A stretch of DNA of 35,621 nucleotides from Pseudomonas nabeulensis (GCF_004682045.1 NZ_QUZT01000068.1:1-35621); one strand, 5' to 3'. Positions 25,782 to 35,332 are shown, numbered from the stretch's first letter. Numbers and translations: made by a program. The notes: generated by a model from the sequence alone, not told the origin.

Positions 25782-25837
25782 TTCTCGTCCTTAATTATTT
25801 TTATCCTGAGAAAATCTGAATCCTGGCAATGGACCTC

Positions 25838-25932
25838 TGTGGCGAGGGAGCTTGCTCCCGCTGGAGTGCGCAGCGCTCCCAAGATTTTTAGGGCCGCTAC
25901 GCAGCCCAGCGGGAGCAAGCTCCCTCGCCACA
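25838..25932. repeat. REPIN (TGTGGCGAGGGAGCTTGC class) between hutH2 and hutTh
   Basis: The outer arms TGTGGCGAGGGAGCTTGCTC (from 25838) and GAGCAAGCTCCCTCGCCACA (to 25932) are perfect inverse copies. The interior holds two minor hairpins (GGAG...CTCC and GGGCCGC...GCAGCCC). It is almost identical to the element at 33462-33555 in the same operon. Confidence 0.94.
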
Positions 25933-25955
25933 AAAAGTGCTCAGCGCCCTTTGGG

Positions 25956-27488
25956 TTACAGGCTTGGCAGCAACTTCGCCGGCACCAGTTCATTCAGGCA
26001 GCGGCTGGCGAGCAGTTCGCTGGCGGCGTTGATGTCGGGGGCGAAGAAGCGGTCTTTCTCGTAAAACGCGACCTTGCTGCGCAGAATGCCCCGCGCCTTT
26101 TCCAGTTTCGGCGAGGTTTTCAGGCCTTCGCGCAAGTCCAGTCCCTGGCACGCGGCCAGCCATTCCACCGCCAGGATGCCACGGGTGTTCTCGGCCATTT
26201 CCCACAGGCGCTTGCCCGCAGCTGGGGCCATCGATACGTGGTCTTCCTGGTTGGCCGAGGTCGGCAGGCTGTCAACGCTATGGGGATGGGCCAGCGCCTT
26301 GTTCTCGCTGGCGAGCGCAGCGGCGGTCACCTGAGCGATCATGAAGCCGGAGTTGACCCCACCATTGCCCACCAGGAACGGCGGCAGTTGCGACATGTGC
26401 TTGTCCATCATCAACGAGATGCGGCGCTCACTCAGGGAGCCGATTTCGGCGATAGCCAGCGCCATATTGTCAGCGGCCATGGCCACCGGTTCGGCGTGGA
26501 AGTTACCGCCGGAAATCACATCGCCCTCGGCGGCAAAGACCAGCGGGTTATCCGACACGGCGTTGGCTTCCACGACGAGCACTTCGGCGGCCTGGCGGAA
26601 CTGGGTCAGGCAGGCGCCCATGACTTGTGGCTGGCAACGCAGGGAGTACGGGTCCTGGACCTTGTCGCAGTTCTGGTGCGACTGCGAGACCTGGCTGCTT
26701 TCGCCCAGCAGGTCGCGATAGGCCGCCGCCGAGTCGATCTGCCCACGCTGGCCGCGCGCCGCATGGATACGCGCGTCGAACGGCGAGCGCGAGCCCAGCA
26801 CCGCTTCCACGGTAAGGCCGCCACAGGCCAGGGCGCCGGCGAACAAGTCTTCGCCTTCAAACAGGCCGCGCAGGGCAAACGCAGTGGACACTTGCGTACC
26901 GTTGAGCAACGCCAAGCCTTCCTTGGCGGCGAGGGTCAGCGGCGCAAGACCTGCGACTTTCAGCGCCTCGGTGGCCTGCAGCCATTCGCCTTTGTAACGC
27001 GCCTTGCCTTCGCCCAGCAGCACCAGGGACATGTGCGCCAAGGGCGCGAGGTCACCGGAGGCACCGACCGAACCTTTCAAGGGAATATGCGGGTACACCT
27101 CGGCGTTGATCAGTGCGATCAGCGCGTCGATCACCTGGCGACGAATCCCGGAGAAACCCCGGCTCAGGCTATTGACCTTGAGCACCATGACCAAGCGCAC
27201 CAGCGCATCACTGATGGGCTCACCGACGCCGGCGGCATGGGACAGCACCAGGGAACGCTGGAGGTTTTCCAGGTCTTCGCTGGCGATGCGGGTCGAGGCC
27301 AGCAGGCCGAAACCGGTGTTGATGCCGTAGGCGGTGCGGTTCTCGGCGAGAATCTGCTCCACGCAGGCGACACTGGCTTCGATCTGCGCCGAGGCGCTGT
27401 TATCCAGACTGAGGGTTACCGGCTGCTGGTAGATGGCTCGCAGTTGGGCAAGGCTCAGTTGGCCTGGAATCAGATTTAGCGCAGTCAC
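25956..27488 (-). CDS. hutH2: histidine ammonia-lyase HutH2 (canonical, MIO-containing)
   Basis: This 510-residue enzyme deaminates histidine to urocanate, the first step of the pathway. All the catalytic elements of P. putida HutH are present (numbering here is one higher): Tyr54 in YGINTGFG, His84 in LSHAAG, the Ala143-Ser144-Gly145 triad in GSVGASGDLAPL that cyclises to MIO, Asn196 in LLNGT, Tyr281 and Arg284 in QDPYSLR, Phe330 in GGNFHAEP and Glu415 in NQEDH. GTG 27488 is chosen because AAGGAG is 7 nt upstream and the product equals the P. putida length. An in-frame ATG at 27494 sits 1 nt from the ribosome-binding site. It is expected to be the functional histidase. Confidence 0.96.
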   Translation of the reverse strand: MTALNLIPGQLSLAQLRAIYQQPVTLSLDNSASAQIEASVACVEQILAENRTAYGINTGFGLLASTRIASEDLENLQRSLVLSHAAGVGEPISDALVRLVMVLKVNSLSRGFSGIRRQVIDALIALINAEVYPHIPLKGSVGASGDLAPLAHMSLVLLGEGKARYKGEWLQATEALKVAGLAPLTLAAKEGLALLNGTQVSTAFALRGLFEGEDLFAGALACGGLTVEAVLGSRSPFDARIHAARGQRGQIDSAAAYRDLLGESSQVSQSHQNCDKVQDPYSLRCQPQVMGACLTQFRQAAEVLVVEANAVSDNPLVFAAEGDVISGGNFHAEPVAMAADNMALAIAEIGSLSERRISLMMDKHMSQLPPFLVGNGGVNSGFMIAQVTAAALASENKALAHPHSVDSLPTSANQEDHVSMAPAAGKRLWEMAENTRGILAVEWLAACQGLDLREGLKTSPKLEKARGILRSKVAFYEKDRFFAPDINAASELLASRCLNELVPAKLLPSL

Positions 27489-27526
27489 GTTCATACTCCT
27501 TGTGAATGGTTCTTTTGACTAAATGT

Positions 27527-29035
27527 TCAATGCAAATTCGGTAACGCAGTGTCTTTGAGCAACTGGGCGGCGGCCGCAATATCGGGCGCCAGCCAGCGGT
27601 CCTGTTCGTAGGCCGGTACGACTTCGCGCAGCAAGCGCCAGGCGCGGTCGGTGCCCGCGCCGAAGCGCTGGTCTTTGAGGAATTCGAATGCCTGGGCGGC
27701 GAGCAGGTATTCGATGGCGAGGATCTGCGTCACGTTGGCCAGCACCTGGTGCAGCTTCAGCGCGGCGTTGGTGCCCATGCTCAGGTGGTCTTCCTGCAAG
27801 CCCGAGGTGACGAAGTTGTCGAGCACCGCCGGTTGCGCCAACTGGCGGTTTTGCCCGCACAGGGACGCGGCGACGTACTGCACGATCATCATCCCGGAGT
27901 TGACCCCGGGGTTGCTCACCAGGAACGCCGGCAAACCGCTGACGTGAGGGTTGATCAGGCGGTCCAGGCGGCGTTCGGCCACCGAACCGATTTCGGCCAT
28001 GGCGATGGCGAGCATGTCTGCCGCCAACGCGACCGACTGTCCATGCGGGTTGGCCTGGGATACCACGCGGTAGTTGTCCGGCGTGCCGAGTAGCAGCGGG
28101 TTATCGGTGGCGCTGTTGAGTTCGGTCTCGACCTGTCGCGTGGCGTGCTCCACCTGGTCGCGGGCGGCACCGTGGATCTGGGGAATCGAGCGCAGGCTCA
28201 ACGCATCCTGGGTACGAATGCCCTTACTGCTGGCAATCACTTCACTGCCGTCGAGCAACGCGCGCAAGTTGATACCGACGTGCTGCATGCCGGGGTGTGG
28301 CTTGAGGGCGATGATTGCTTCGTCGAACGCATCGATCTGGCCGCGTTGCGCTTCGAAGCTCATCGCGCCGATCACGTCAGCCCATTGCAACAAGTGATGG
28401 GCATCGGCCAGCGCCAGGCAGCTCAGGCCGGTCATGCACGGCGTGCCGTTGACCAGGCACAGGCCGTCCTTGGCGCCGAGTACCACGGGGTGCAAACCTT
28501 CGGCGCTCAACGCCTGTTGCGCCGGGACGATCTGGCCCCGGTAGCTCACAGTACCCACCCCCAACAAGGCCACGCCGACATGGGCCATATGGGTCAGGTA
28601 ACCCACCGAACCCTGGGACGGCACTTGCGGTGTGATGCCGTGGTTGAGCAGCGCCAGCAACGCGTGCACCACCTGCGGATGCAGGCCGGATTTGCCGTGG
28701 CTGTAGTTGATGATCGCGGCGCAAATAATGGCGCGCGTCTGTTCATCACTGAGGACCTGGCCGACACCGCAGGCGTGGCTCAGCAATGTGTTGCGTGACA
28801 GTTGGCTGAGTTGCTCACCCTTGAGCGACACGTTGCACAGCGCGCCCAGGCCAGTGTTCACGCCGTAGGCGCGTTCGCCACTGGTGACAATGCGCTGCAC
28901 GATGGCCTGGGCATTGTCGATGCGTGCCCAGGCCTGGCCCGAGAGTTCGAGGACGGCGCCGTGGCGGGCGACGGCGGTTATGTCCTGCCAGCGTAAGGGG
29001 GTATCGGCGAGGGTGATTTTTGTTGGCTGGAGCAT
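27527..29035 (-). CDS. hutH1: HutH1: histidine ammonia-lyase homologue lacking the MIO triad
   Basis: This is a 502-residue, fully open member of the aromatic amino acid ammonia-lyase family, but the MIO-forming Ala-Ser-Gly is absent. GSVGASGDLAPL of HutH2 aligns with GSVG-YLTHM here (junction at 28600/28601, residues 145/146), an exact three-residue deletion. The catalytic Tyr (QDPYSLR) is Leu279 (QDALSLR) and the pocket Phe is Pro330 (ANPHGQS). Other pocket residues remain: Tyr57, His87, Asn196, Arg282, Glu415. Hence it is unlikely to be a histidase. This agrees with reports that only one of the two SBW25 hutH copies is functional. GAAGG lies 7 nt before the ATG. Pseudoenzyme, hetero-oligomer partner or new chemistry are all open. 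Confidence 0.93.
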   Translation of the reverse strand: MLQPTKITLADTPLRWQDITAVARHGAVLELSGQAWARIDNAQAIVQRIVTSGERAYGVNTGLGALCNVSLKGEQLSQLSRNTLLSHACGVGQVLSDEQTRAIICAAIINYSHGKSGLHPQVVHALLALLNHGITPQVPSQGSVGYLTHMAHVGVALLGVGTVSYRGQIVPAQQALSAEGLHPVVLGAKDGLCLVNGTPCMTGLSCLALADAHHLLQWADVIGAMSFEAQRGQIDAFDEAIIALKPHPGMQHVGINLRALLDGSEVIASSKGIRTQDALSLRSIPQIHGAARDQVEHATRQVETELNSATDNPLLLGTPDNYRVVSQANPHGQSVALAADMLAIAMAEIGSVAERRLDRLINPHVSGLPAFLVSNPGVNSGMMIVQYVAASLCGQNRQLAQPAVLDNFVTSGLQEDHLSMGTNAALKLHQVLANVTQILAIEYLLAAQAFEFLKDQRFGAGTDRAWRLLREVVPAYEQDRWLAPDIAAAAQLLKDTALPNLH

Positions 29036-29076
29036 CTTTATACCTTCTTGAATTCTTGTGTAGCTGTGCTGGCCCT

Positions 29077-29164
29077 ATCGGGGGCAAGCCCCCTCCCACA
29101 TTGACTGCATTCACAGATATTGATTTGTGAACACCGTTAGGGTGGGAGGGGGCTTGCCCCCGAT
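29077..29164. repeat. REPIN between hutV and hutH1
   Basis: The arm at 29077-29100 begins ATCGGGGGCAAGC and ends CCCACA. The arm at 29141-29164 begins GGTGGGAGGGGGCTTGC. They are inverse copies with one outer mismatch. It lies inside the hut operon, between the transporter genes and the ammonia-lyase genes. Confidence 0.92.
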
Positions 29165-29194
29165 GAGGCCAGCAGCCTCACCACCAAACCCGGC

Positions 29195-30015
<821 letters not shown>

Positions 30016-30019
<4 letters not shown>

Positions 30020-30867
30020 TTGCTCGCCTCATGCCGTGGACGCCCATAGGCCTGGGTAATGCGGTCGATGACCACTGCGAGAATCACAATCGCCAACCCG
30101 GCCTCAAGGCCACGGCCGACGTTAAGGGTCTGGATGCCGACCAGCACGTCTTCACCCAGGCCACGGGCGCCGATCATCGAGGCGATCACCACCATCGACA
30201 GGGCCATCATGGTGGTCTGGTTGATGCCGGCCATGATGCTCGGCAGCGCCAGCGGCAGTTGCACGCCGAACAGTTGCTGCCAACGGTTGGCACCAAAGGC
30301 GTTGATGGCTTCCATGACTTCGCCGTCGACCTGGCGAATGCCCAGGTCGGTGAGGCGGATCAGCGGAGGCGCGGCGTAGATCACCGTGGCGAAAATCGCT
30401 GGAACCTTGCCCAGGCCAAACAGCATCAACACCGGGATCAGGTACACGAAACTCGGCATGGTTTGCATGATGTCCAGCAGCGGCATCAGCACCGAACGCA
30501 GGCGATTGCTGCGTGCCGACAGAATGCCCAACGGCACGCCGATCAGCACCGAGATCACCGTGGCGACCATCATCAAGGCGAGCGTCTGCATCAGTTTGTC
30601 CCACAGGCCAACCGCGCCCACCAGGAACAGCAAGCCGACGATCACCGCTGTGGTCAGCACCTTGCGCGTGGCGTGCCAGGCAACGCCGCCGACGATGGCC
30701 AGCATCAACCACCAGGGCGCTGCGCGCAGCAGCCCTTCCAGGTTGACGATGGCCCATAACAACGTGTCGGAGATGTGCCGGAACACATCACCGTAGTTGG
30801 TGACCAGCGAGTCCACCCAACCGTTGACCCAGTCGGCGATGGAAAACGTAAAACTCTCAGGAAACAT
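30016..30867 (-). CDS. hutW: HutW, permease of the hut ABC transporter
   Basis: This 283-residue inner-membrane permease is of the ProW/OpuAB family, with about seven hydrophobic segments and the EAA loop EAINAFGANRWQQLFGVQLPLALPSIMAGINQ. The family block PLLDIMQTMPSFVYLIPVLMLFG is clear. ATG 30867 (MFPESFTFSIADW) is taken as the start; the open frame reaches further upstream to 30969 but adds unrelated basic sequence. It lies between hutX and hutV, overlapping the latter by 4 nt. Confidence 0.93.
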
Positions 30868-30923
30868 AGCGCGCTCTCGGTCCAGTGGGTTGTGACCTTT
30901 CAGGGTAGTCGGGCACGTTTGAC

Positions 30924-31889
30924 CTACAAGGCCGCGTCGATTTTCTTGGCGGCGTCTTCGCTCACCCACCCATGCCAGACCTCAGGGTGTTCCTTGAGGA
31001 AAATCTTCGCCAGTTTCGGCGACTCGATGCGCTCCTTGGCCATGCGGCCCAGGTTCTGGTTCAGCAGGTCGATCGGCAGGTTGACCTTTTCCAGCACGGC
31101 CACCAGTTCCGGGGCTTGCTCGTGGAAGGTCTTGGACAGGCCAACCTTGATGCTTACGCTTTTATCCACGCCGGGTTTTTCTTCCAGTTTCACCAGGTCG
31201 ACCTGGCCCATCAGCGGCGTTGGCGACCAGTAGTAGAACAGGATCGGTTCGCCGCGCTTGTAGCTCGACAGCACCGCCGCATCCAGCGCCGGGCCGGTGC
31301 CTGGGCGGAAGTTGGTGTAGGTGCTTTCCAGGCCGTAGCTTTTCAGCATTTCGCTGTTGTCCAGCTCGCAGGTCCAGCCGGCCGGGCAGTTGTAGAAGCG
31401 GCCTTTGGACGGTTCCTCCTGGTCCTTGAACACCGCGGCGTACTTGGCCAGGTCGGCGATGTTTTTCAGGTCCGGCGCCTTGGGTTCCAGCTTGCGCTTG
31501 GCGTCGCCTTCGATCACGTAGCGCGGCACGTACCAGCCCTCAATCGCCCCCACCACCGGTGCGCCGACGCCCACGACCTTGCCGGCCTTCTCGGCCTTGT
31601 TCCAGACCTCGCTGCGGCCCACCCATTCTTCGGCAAACACTTGGATATCGTTGCTGCTCAGGGCGTTTTCCATGGTGATGGAGTTGCCCGGCAAGCTGTC
31701 GGTTTTGCAGTCGTAGCCTTTTTCCAGCACGGTTTGCAGGATGTCGGTGAGCAACATGCCGCTTTCCCAATTGAGCCCGGCGAATTTCACCGGCTTACCC
31801 GATTCGCACCAGCCGGCCGCCTGGGCGCCAGCAGAAGCCAACACGCCCGCAGCGAACAGTGTGGTCAACAAGGTCTTATGCATTTTCAT
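30924..31889 (-). CDS. hutX: HutX, periplasmic binding protein of the hut ABC transporter
   Basis: This 321-residue secreted protein has a signal peptide (MKMHKTLLTTLFAAGVLAS, cleavage near AQA-AGWC) and an OpuAC-type binding domain. Ligand-contacting candidates are Trp in LNWESGMLLTD, Trp in FAEEWVGRSEVW, the WYVPRYV segment and YYWSPTPLMG. A Cys pair in YNCPAGWTCELD may form a disulfide. ATG 31889 is chosen, with GGGAG 10 nt upstream; ATG 31883 is an alternative. In the operon it precedes hutW-hutV. Family relatives bind histidine, proline or betaines, so the ligand is inferred from context. Confidence 0.92.
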   Translation of the reverse strand: MKMHKTLLTTLFAAGVLASAGAQAAGWCESGKPVKFAGLNWESGMLLTDILQTVLEKGYDCKTDSLPGNSITMENALSSNDIQVFAEEWVGRSEVWNKAEKAGKVVGVGAPVVGAIEGWYVPRYVIEGDAKRKLEPKAPDLKNIADLAKYAAVFKDQEEPSKGRFYNCPAGWTCELDNSEMLKSYGLESTYTNFRPGTGPALDAAVLSSYKRGEPILFYYWSPTPLMGQVDLVKLEEKPGVDKSVSIKVGLSKTFHEQAPELVAVLEKVNLPIDLLNQNLGRMAKERIESPKLAKIFLKEHPEVWHGWVSEDAAKKIDAAL

Positions 31890-31958
31890 TGTTGTGACGC
31901 TCCCAATCTTGAAATGGATTACGGCAGTCAGTAGGCATCCTGCCCTGTCCACGTCCCA

Positions 31959-33404
31959 TCAGGCTTGTGCAGTCAGCCCGTTTGTTCTTGGTATAGCGCC
32001 CTGCTCTTTTGGCAGGATCAGATGATCGGGCACCGTGCCGTGCCATTTTTTCGCACACAGGTAATACAGCGCTGCCGGCAGTACCAGACCGATGATCCAG
32101 GAAATATCCACGTCCCCCAGCGCTGATACCAAAGGCCCGGTGTAGAACTTGGTGGAGATGAACGGCAACTGCACCAGCACGCCGAAGACATACACGCTGA
32201 TACCGAGCAGGTTCCAACGGCCATAGCGACCGTTTGGATCGGCCAACGCGGGCACGTCGTAGCGTTCGCGGGTGATGCAGTAGTAATCCACCAGGTTGAT
32301 CGCGCTCCAGGGCGTAAAGAACGCCAGCAGGAACAGGATGAAAGACTTGAACGCACCGAGGAACGAGTGCTGGCCAAGCAGGGCGATCAGGGTCGCGGTG
32401 CCGACAATCACCAGTACAAACACCAGGCGCTGCAATCGCGTAACGTCCAGACGACCACGAAAGCCGCTGATGATGGTGGCGATGCACATGAAGCTGCCGT
32501 AGGAGTTCAGGGTGGAGATGGTGACCTTGCCAAACGCGATGCTGAAATACAGCAGCGCAGCAGTCGCCCCCGTGCCGCTCAACCCGACGATGTAGGCCAC
32601 TTCGTGACCGGCGAACTGCCCATTGGACATCGCGGCAGCAAACACGCCGAGCACCATCGCCACCTGGGCGCCGATCACCGAACCTGCGCCAGCGGCCAGA
32701 AAGGTTTTCACCGAAGACGTGCTGCTGGGCAGGTAGCGCGAATAGTCCGCCACGTAGGGGCCGAACGCGATTTGCCAGGATGCCGCCAGCGACACCGCCA
32801 GCAAGAAACTGCTCCAACTGAAATGGCGGATTTGCAGGAGTGCACCGATGTCGGTCTGACTCATCAGGCGGCTGAACAGGTAGACAAAGGCAATCACCCC
32901 AATGACGCTGGCGACACGGCCGATGAAGTGGATCACCCGATAGCCCAGGACCGTGACCAGCACGATGACGCTGGCGAAGATCAGAATGCCAATGCTGTCG
33001 CTCACGCCAAACAACTGGCCCAGCGCCTGCCCGGACAGCACGGTGCCCGTGGCGGTGAACCCAAGGTACATCAGGCACACCAGCACGATCGGAATCGCCG
33101 CGCCATACACACCAAACTGCACCCGGCTGGAAATCATCTGCGGCAGGCCCAGCTTGGGCCCTTGCGCCGCATGCAACGCCATGACGCCGCCACCGATCAG
33201 TTGGCCGACCAACAGGCCGATCAACGACCAGAACACATCACCGCCCAGCACCACGGCCAAGGCTCCGGTAACAATCGCGGTGATTTGCAGGTTGGCCCCC
33301 ATCCACAGGGTGAACTGGCTCAATAGACGACCATGTCTTTCCGCTTCCGGGATGTAGTCGATCGAACGCCTTTCGATCAACGGGGTGGTGTCAGTTGCAG
33401 CCAT
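31959..33404 (-). CDS. hutTu: urocanate transporter HutTu (NCS1 family)
   Basis: This 481-residue inner-membrane permease of the nucleobase:cation symporter-1 family has 12 predicted helices. The NCS1 core elements are IDYIPEAERHGR (substrate-entry loop), FTLWMGANLQITAI in helix 1, QMISSRVQFGVYGAAIP in helix 3 and AFGPYVADYSRYLP in helix 6. NCS1 proteins normally carry cytosine, hydantoin or allantoin, but in the hut operon after hutU this gene corresponds to SBW25 hutTu, reported to be urocanate-specific. AGAGG is about 10 nt before the ATG. A REPIN and a HutC-like palindrome lie just upstream. Confidence 0.9.
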   Translation of the reverse strand: MAATDTTPLIERRSIDYIPEAERHGRLLSQFTLWMGANLQITAIVTGALAVVLGGDVFWSLIGLLVGQLIGGGVMALHAAQGPKLGLPQMISSRVQFGVYGAAIPIVLVCLMYLGFTATGTVLSGQALGQLFGVSDSIGILIFASVIVLVTVLGYRVIHFIGRVASVIGVIAFVYLFSRLMSQTDIGALLQIRHFSWSSFLLAVSLAASWQIAFGPYVADYSRYLPSSTSSVKTFLAAGAGSVIGAQVAMVLGVFAAAMSNGQFAGHEVAYIVGLSGTGATAALLYFSIAFGKVTISTLNSYGSFMCIATIISGFRGRLDVTRLQRLVFVLVIVGTATLIALLGQHSFLGAFKSFILFLLAFFTPWSAINLVDYYCITRERYDVPALADPNGRYGRWNLLGISVYVFGVLVQLPFISTKFYTGPLVSALGDVDISWIIGLVLPAALYYLCAKKWHGTVPDHLILPKEQGAIPRTNGLTAQA

Positions 33405-33425
33405 GTCGGTTCAACCTCTGATGGA

Positions 33426-33440
33426 TTGTTATGTACACAA
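33426..33440. promoter_or_regulatory. possible secondary HutC-like site before hutTu
   Basis: TTGTTATGTACACAA is a near-palindrome (TTGT...ACAA) that shares the 8-mer TATGTACA with the - strand reading of the hutU operator at 35319-35332. It ends 22 nt before the hutTu start. It may be an internal operator or chance. Confidence 0.35.
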
Positions 33441-33461
33441 ACAGTTCAGGAGCCGGCCTGC

Positions 33462-33555
33462 TGTGGCGAGGGAGCTTGCTCCCGCTGGAGTGCGAAGCGC
33501 TCCCAAGATCGTGGGGCCGCTACGCAGCCCAGCGGGAGCAAGCTCCCTCGCCACA
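33462..33555. repeat. REPIN (TGTGGCGAGGGAGCTTGC class) between hutU and hutTu
   Basis: The outer arms TGTGGCGAGGGAGCTTGCTC and GAGCAAGCTCCCTCGCCACA are perfect inverse copies. The element differs from that at 25838-25932 at only a few bases in the loop (AAGATCGTGGGG versus AAGATTTTTAGGG) and one base in the left inner hairpin. Confidence 0.94.
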
Positions 33556-33576
33556 ACAAGCCCACTCTCACATGGG

Positions 33577-35247
33577 TTATTTGATCATCGGAAGATTGAG
33601 GCCCTGCTCTTTGGCGCAGTCGATGGCGATCTGGTAACCGGCATCCGCGTGGCGCATCACCCCGGTCGCCGGGTCGTTATGCAACACGCGGGCAATCCGC
33701 TCGGCCGCTTCATCCGTACCATCGCAGACGATCACCATGCCGGAGTGCTGGGAGAAGCCCATGCCCACGCCGCCGCCGTGGTGCAGCGACACCCAGGTCG
33801 CGCCGCTCGCGGTATTGAGCAAGGCGTTGAGCAGCGGCCAGTCGGACACGGCGTCGGAGCCGTCCTGCATGGCTTCGGTTTCACGGTTCGGGCTTGCGAC
33901 CGAGCCAGAGTCCAGGTGGTCGCGACCGATCACGACCGGCGCCGACAGTTCGCCGCTGCGCACCATCTCGTTGAACGCCAGGCCAAGCTTGGCGCGCTGG
34001 CCCAGGCCAACCCAGCAGATACGCGCCGGCAAGCCCTGGAAGCTGATGCGCTCGCGGGCCATGTCCAGCCAGTTGTGCAGGTGGGCGTCATCCGGGATCA
34101 GCTCTTTGACCTTGGCGTCGGTCTTGTAGATGTCCTGCGGGTCGCCGGACAGCGCGGCCCAGCGGAACGGGCCGATGCCACGGCAGAACAGCGGGCGGAT
34201 ATAGGCCGGTACGAAACCTGGGAAATCGAAGGCGTTTTCTACGCCCTCTTCCTGGGCCATCTGGCGGATGTTGTTGCCGTAGTCGAAGGTCGGGATGCCC
34301 TGCTTCTGGAACGCGAGCATGGCTTTGACGTGCACGGCCATCGACTGTTTGGCGGCCTTGATCACAGCAGCAGGTTCGGTCTTGGCGCGGGCGCGGTATT
34401 CGTCCCAGGTCCAGCCGGCTGGCAGGTAGCCGTTGAGGGGGTCGTGGGCGCTGGTCTGGTCGGTGACCATGTCGGGGCGCACGCCGCGCTTGACCAGTTC
34501 CGGCAGGATTTCTGCCGCGTTGCCCAGCAGGGCGATGGAGATAGCCTTGCCTTCCTGGGTGTATTTGGCGATGCGCGCCAGGGCGTCGTCGAGGTCGGTG
34601 GCTTGCTCGTCGACATAGCGGCTGTTGAGGCGGAAGTCGATGCTGACCTGCTGGCATTCGATATTCAGCGAGCAGGCGCCGGCCAGGGTCGCGGCCAACG
34701 GTTGTGCGCCGCCCATGCCGCCGAGGCCGGCGGTGAGTACCCAGCGGCCGGTCAGGTCGCTGTTGTAATGCTGGCGCCCGGCTTCGACGAAGGTTTCGTA
34801 AGTGCCCTGGACGATGCCCTGGCTGCCGATGTAAATCCAGCTGCCGGCGGTCATCTGGCCGTACATGGCCAGGCCCTTGGCATCCAGTTCGTTGAAGTGT
34901 TCCCAACTGGCCCAGTGCGGCACCAGGTTGGAGTTGGCAATCAGTACACGGGGAGCATTGCTGTGGGTCTTGAACACACCGACGGGCTTGCCGGATTGCA
35001 CCAGCAGGGTTTCGTCGTCATTCAGGTGGGTGAGGCTTTCGACGATCTGGTCGTAGCACTCCCAGTTACGCGCCGCACGGCCGATACCGCCATACACCAC
35101 CAGTTCTTTCGGGTTCTCGGCCACTTGCGGGTCGAGGTTGTTCATCAGCATGCGCAGTGGCGCTTCGGTCAGCCAGCTTTTGGCGGTGAGCTTGTTACCG
35201 TGGGCGGCGCGGATTTCTACGTCACGGTACTTGGTAGGCTTGGTCAC
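33577..35247 (-). CDS. hutU: urocanate hydratase HutU
   Basis: This 556-residue NAD-dependent enzyme converts urocanate to imidazolonepropionate. Family blocks are visible from end to end: LRMLMNNLDPQVAENP, VVYGGIGRAARNW, the NAD-binding Rossmann glycines in TAGLGGMGGAQPLA, DQTSAHDPLNGYLP, the active-site Cys in RPLFCRGIGPFRWAALSGDP, and HHGGGVGMGFSQHSG. The start is GTG 35247, with GAGGAG 8 nt upstream. It is the first gene of the ten-gene hut operon, read from the sigma-54 promoter upstream. A REPIN follows it. Confidence 0.97.
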   Translation of the reverse strand: MTKPTKYRDVEIRAAHGNKLTAKSWLTEAPLRMLMNNLDPQVAENPKELVVYGGIGRAARNWECYDQIVESLTHLNDDETLLVQSGKPVGVFKTHSNAPRVLIANSNLVPHWASWEHFNELDAKGLAMYGQMTAGSWIYIGSQGIVQGTYETFVEAGRQHYNSDLTGRWVLTAGLGGMGGAQPLAATLAGACSLNIECQQVSIDFRLNSRYVDEQATDLDDALARIAKYTQEGKAISIALLGNAAEILPELVKRGVRPDMVTDQTSAHDPLNGYLPAGWTWDEYRARAKTEPAAVIKAAKQSMAVHVKAMLAFQKQGIPTFDYGNNIRQMAQEEGVENAFDFPGFVPAYIRPLFCRGIGPFRWAALSGDPQDIYKTDAKVKELIPDDAHLHNWLDMARERISFQGLPARICWVGLGQRAKLGLAFNEMVRSGELSAPVVIGRDHLDSGSVASPNRETEAMQDGSDAVSDWPLLNALLNTASGATWVSLHHGGGVGMGFSQHSGMVIVCDGTDEAAERIARVLHNDPATGVMRHADAGYQIAIDCAKEQGLNLPMIK

Positions 35248-35318
35248 AACTCAGACTCCTCGGCGATCGATGCGCGAACATGGATGGTGCGAAGGAGAGT
35301 CTTACGCACACATCTTTA

Positions 35319-35332
35319 CTTGTACATACAAG
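35319..35332. promoter_or_regulatory. HutC operator of the hutU promoter
   Basis: CTTGTACATACAAG is a 14-nt palindrome with 6-bp arms (CTTGTA/TACAAG). It reads CTTGTATGTACAAG on the - strand, the form I recall for the HutC operator of Pseudomonas hut promoters. It covers the start site predicted from the sigma-54 element (about 35326), so HutC bound here would block initiation until urocanate releases it. Confidence 0.8.

Noticed and set aside
23316..27479. A 1387-codon open frame on the + strand opposite hutI, hutT and hutH2
   Set aside because: It is rich in His, Gln, Gly and Arg with no domain sense and lies antisense to three well-conserved genes. It is a by-product of GC-rich third positions.
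27527..29035. hutH1 as a decayed pseudogene
   Set aside because: There is no stop or frameshift. The length is normal, the ribosome-binding site is good and many pocket residues are kept. It looks like a maintained, altered protein rather than a decaying one.
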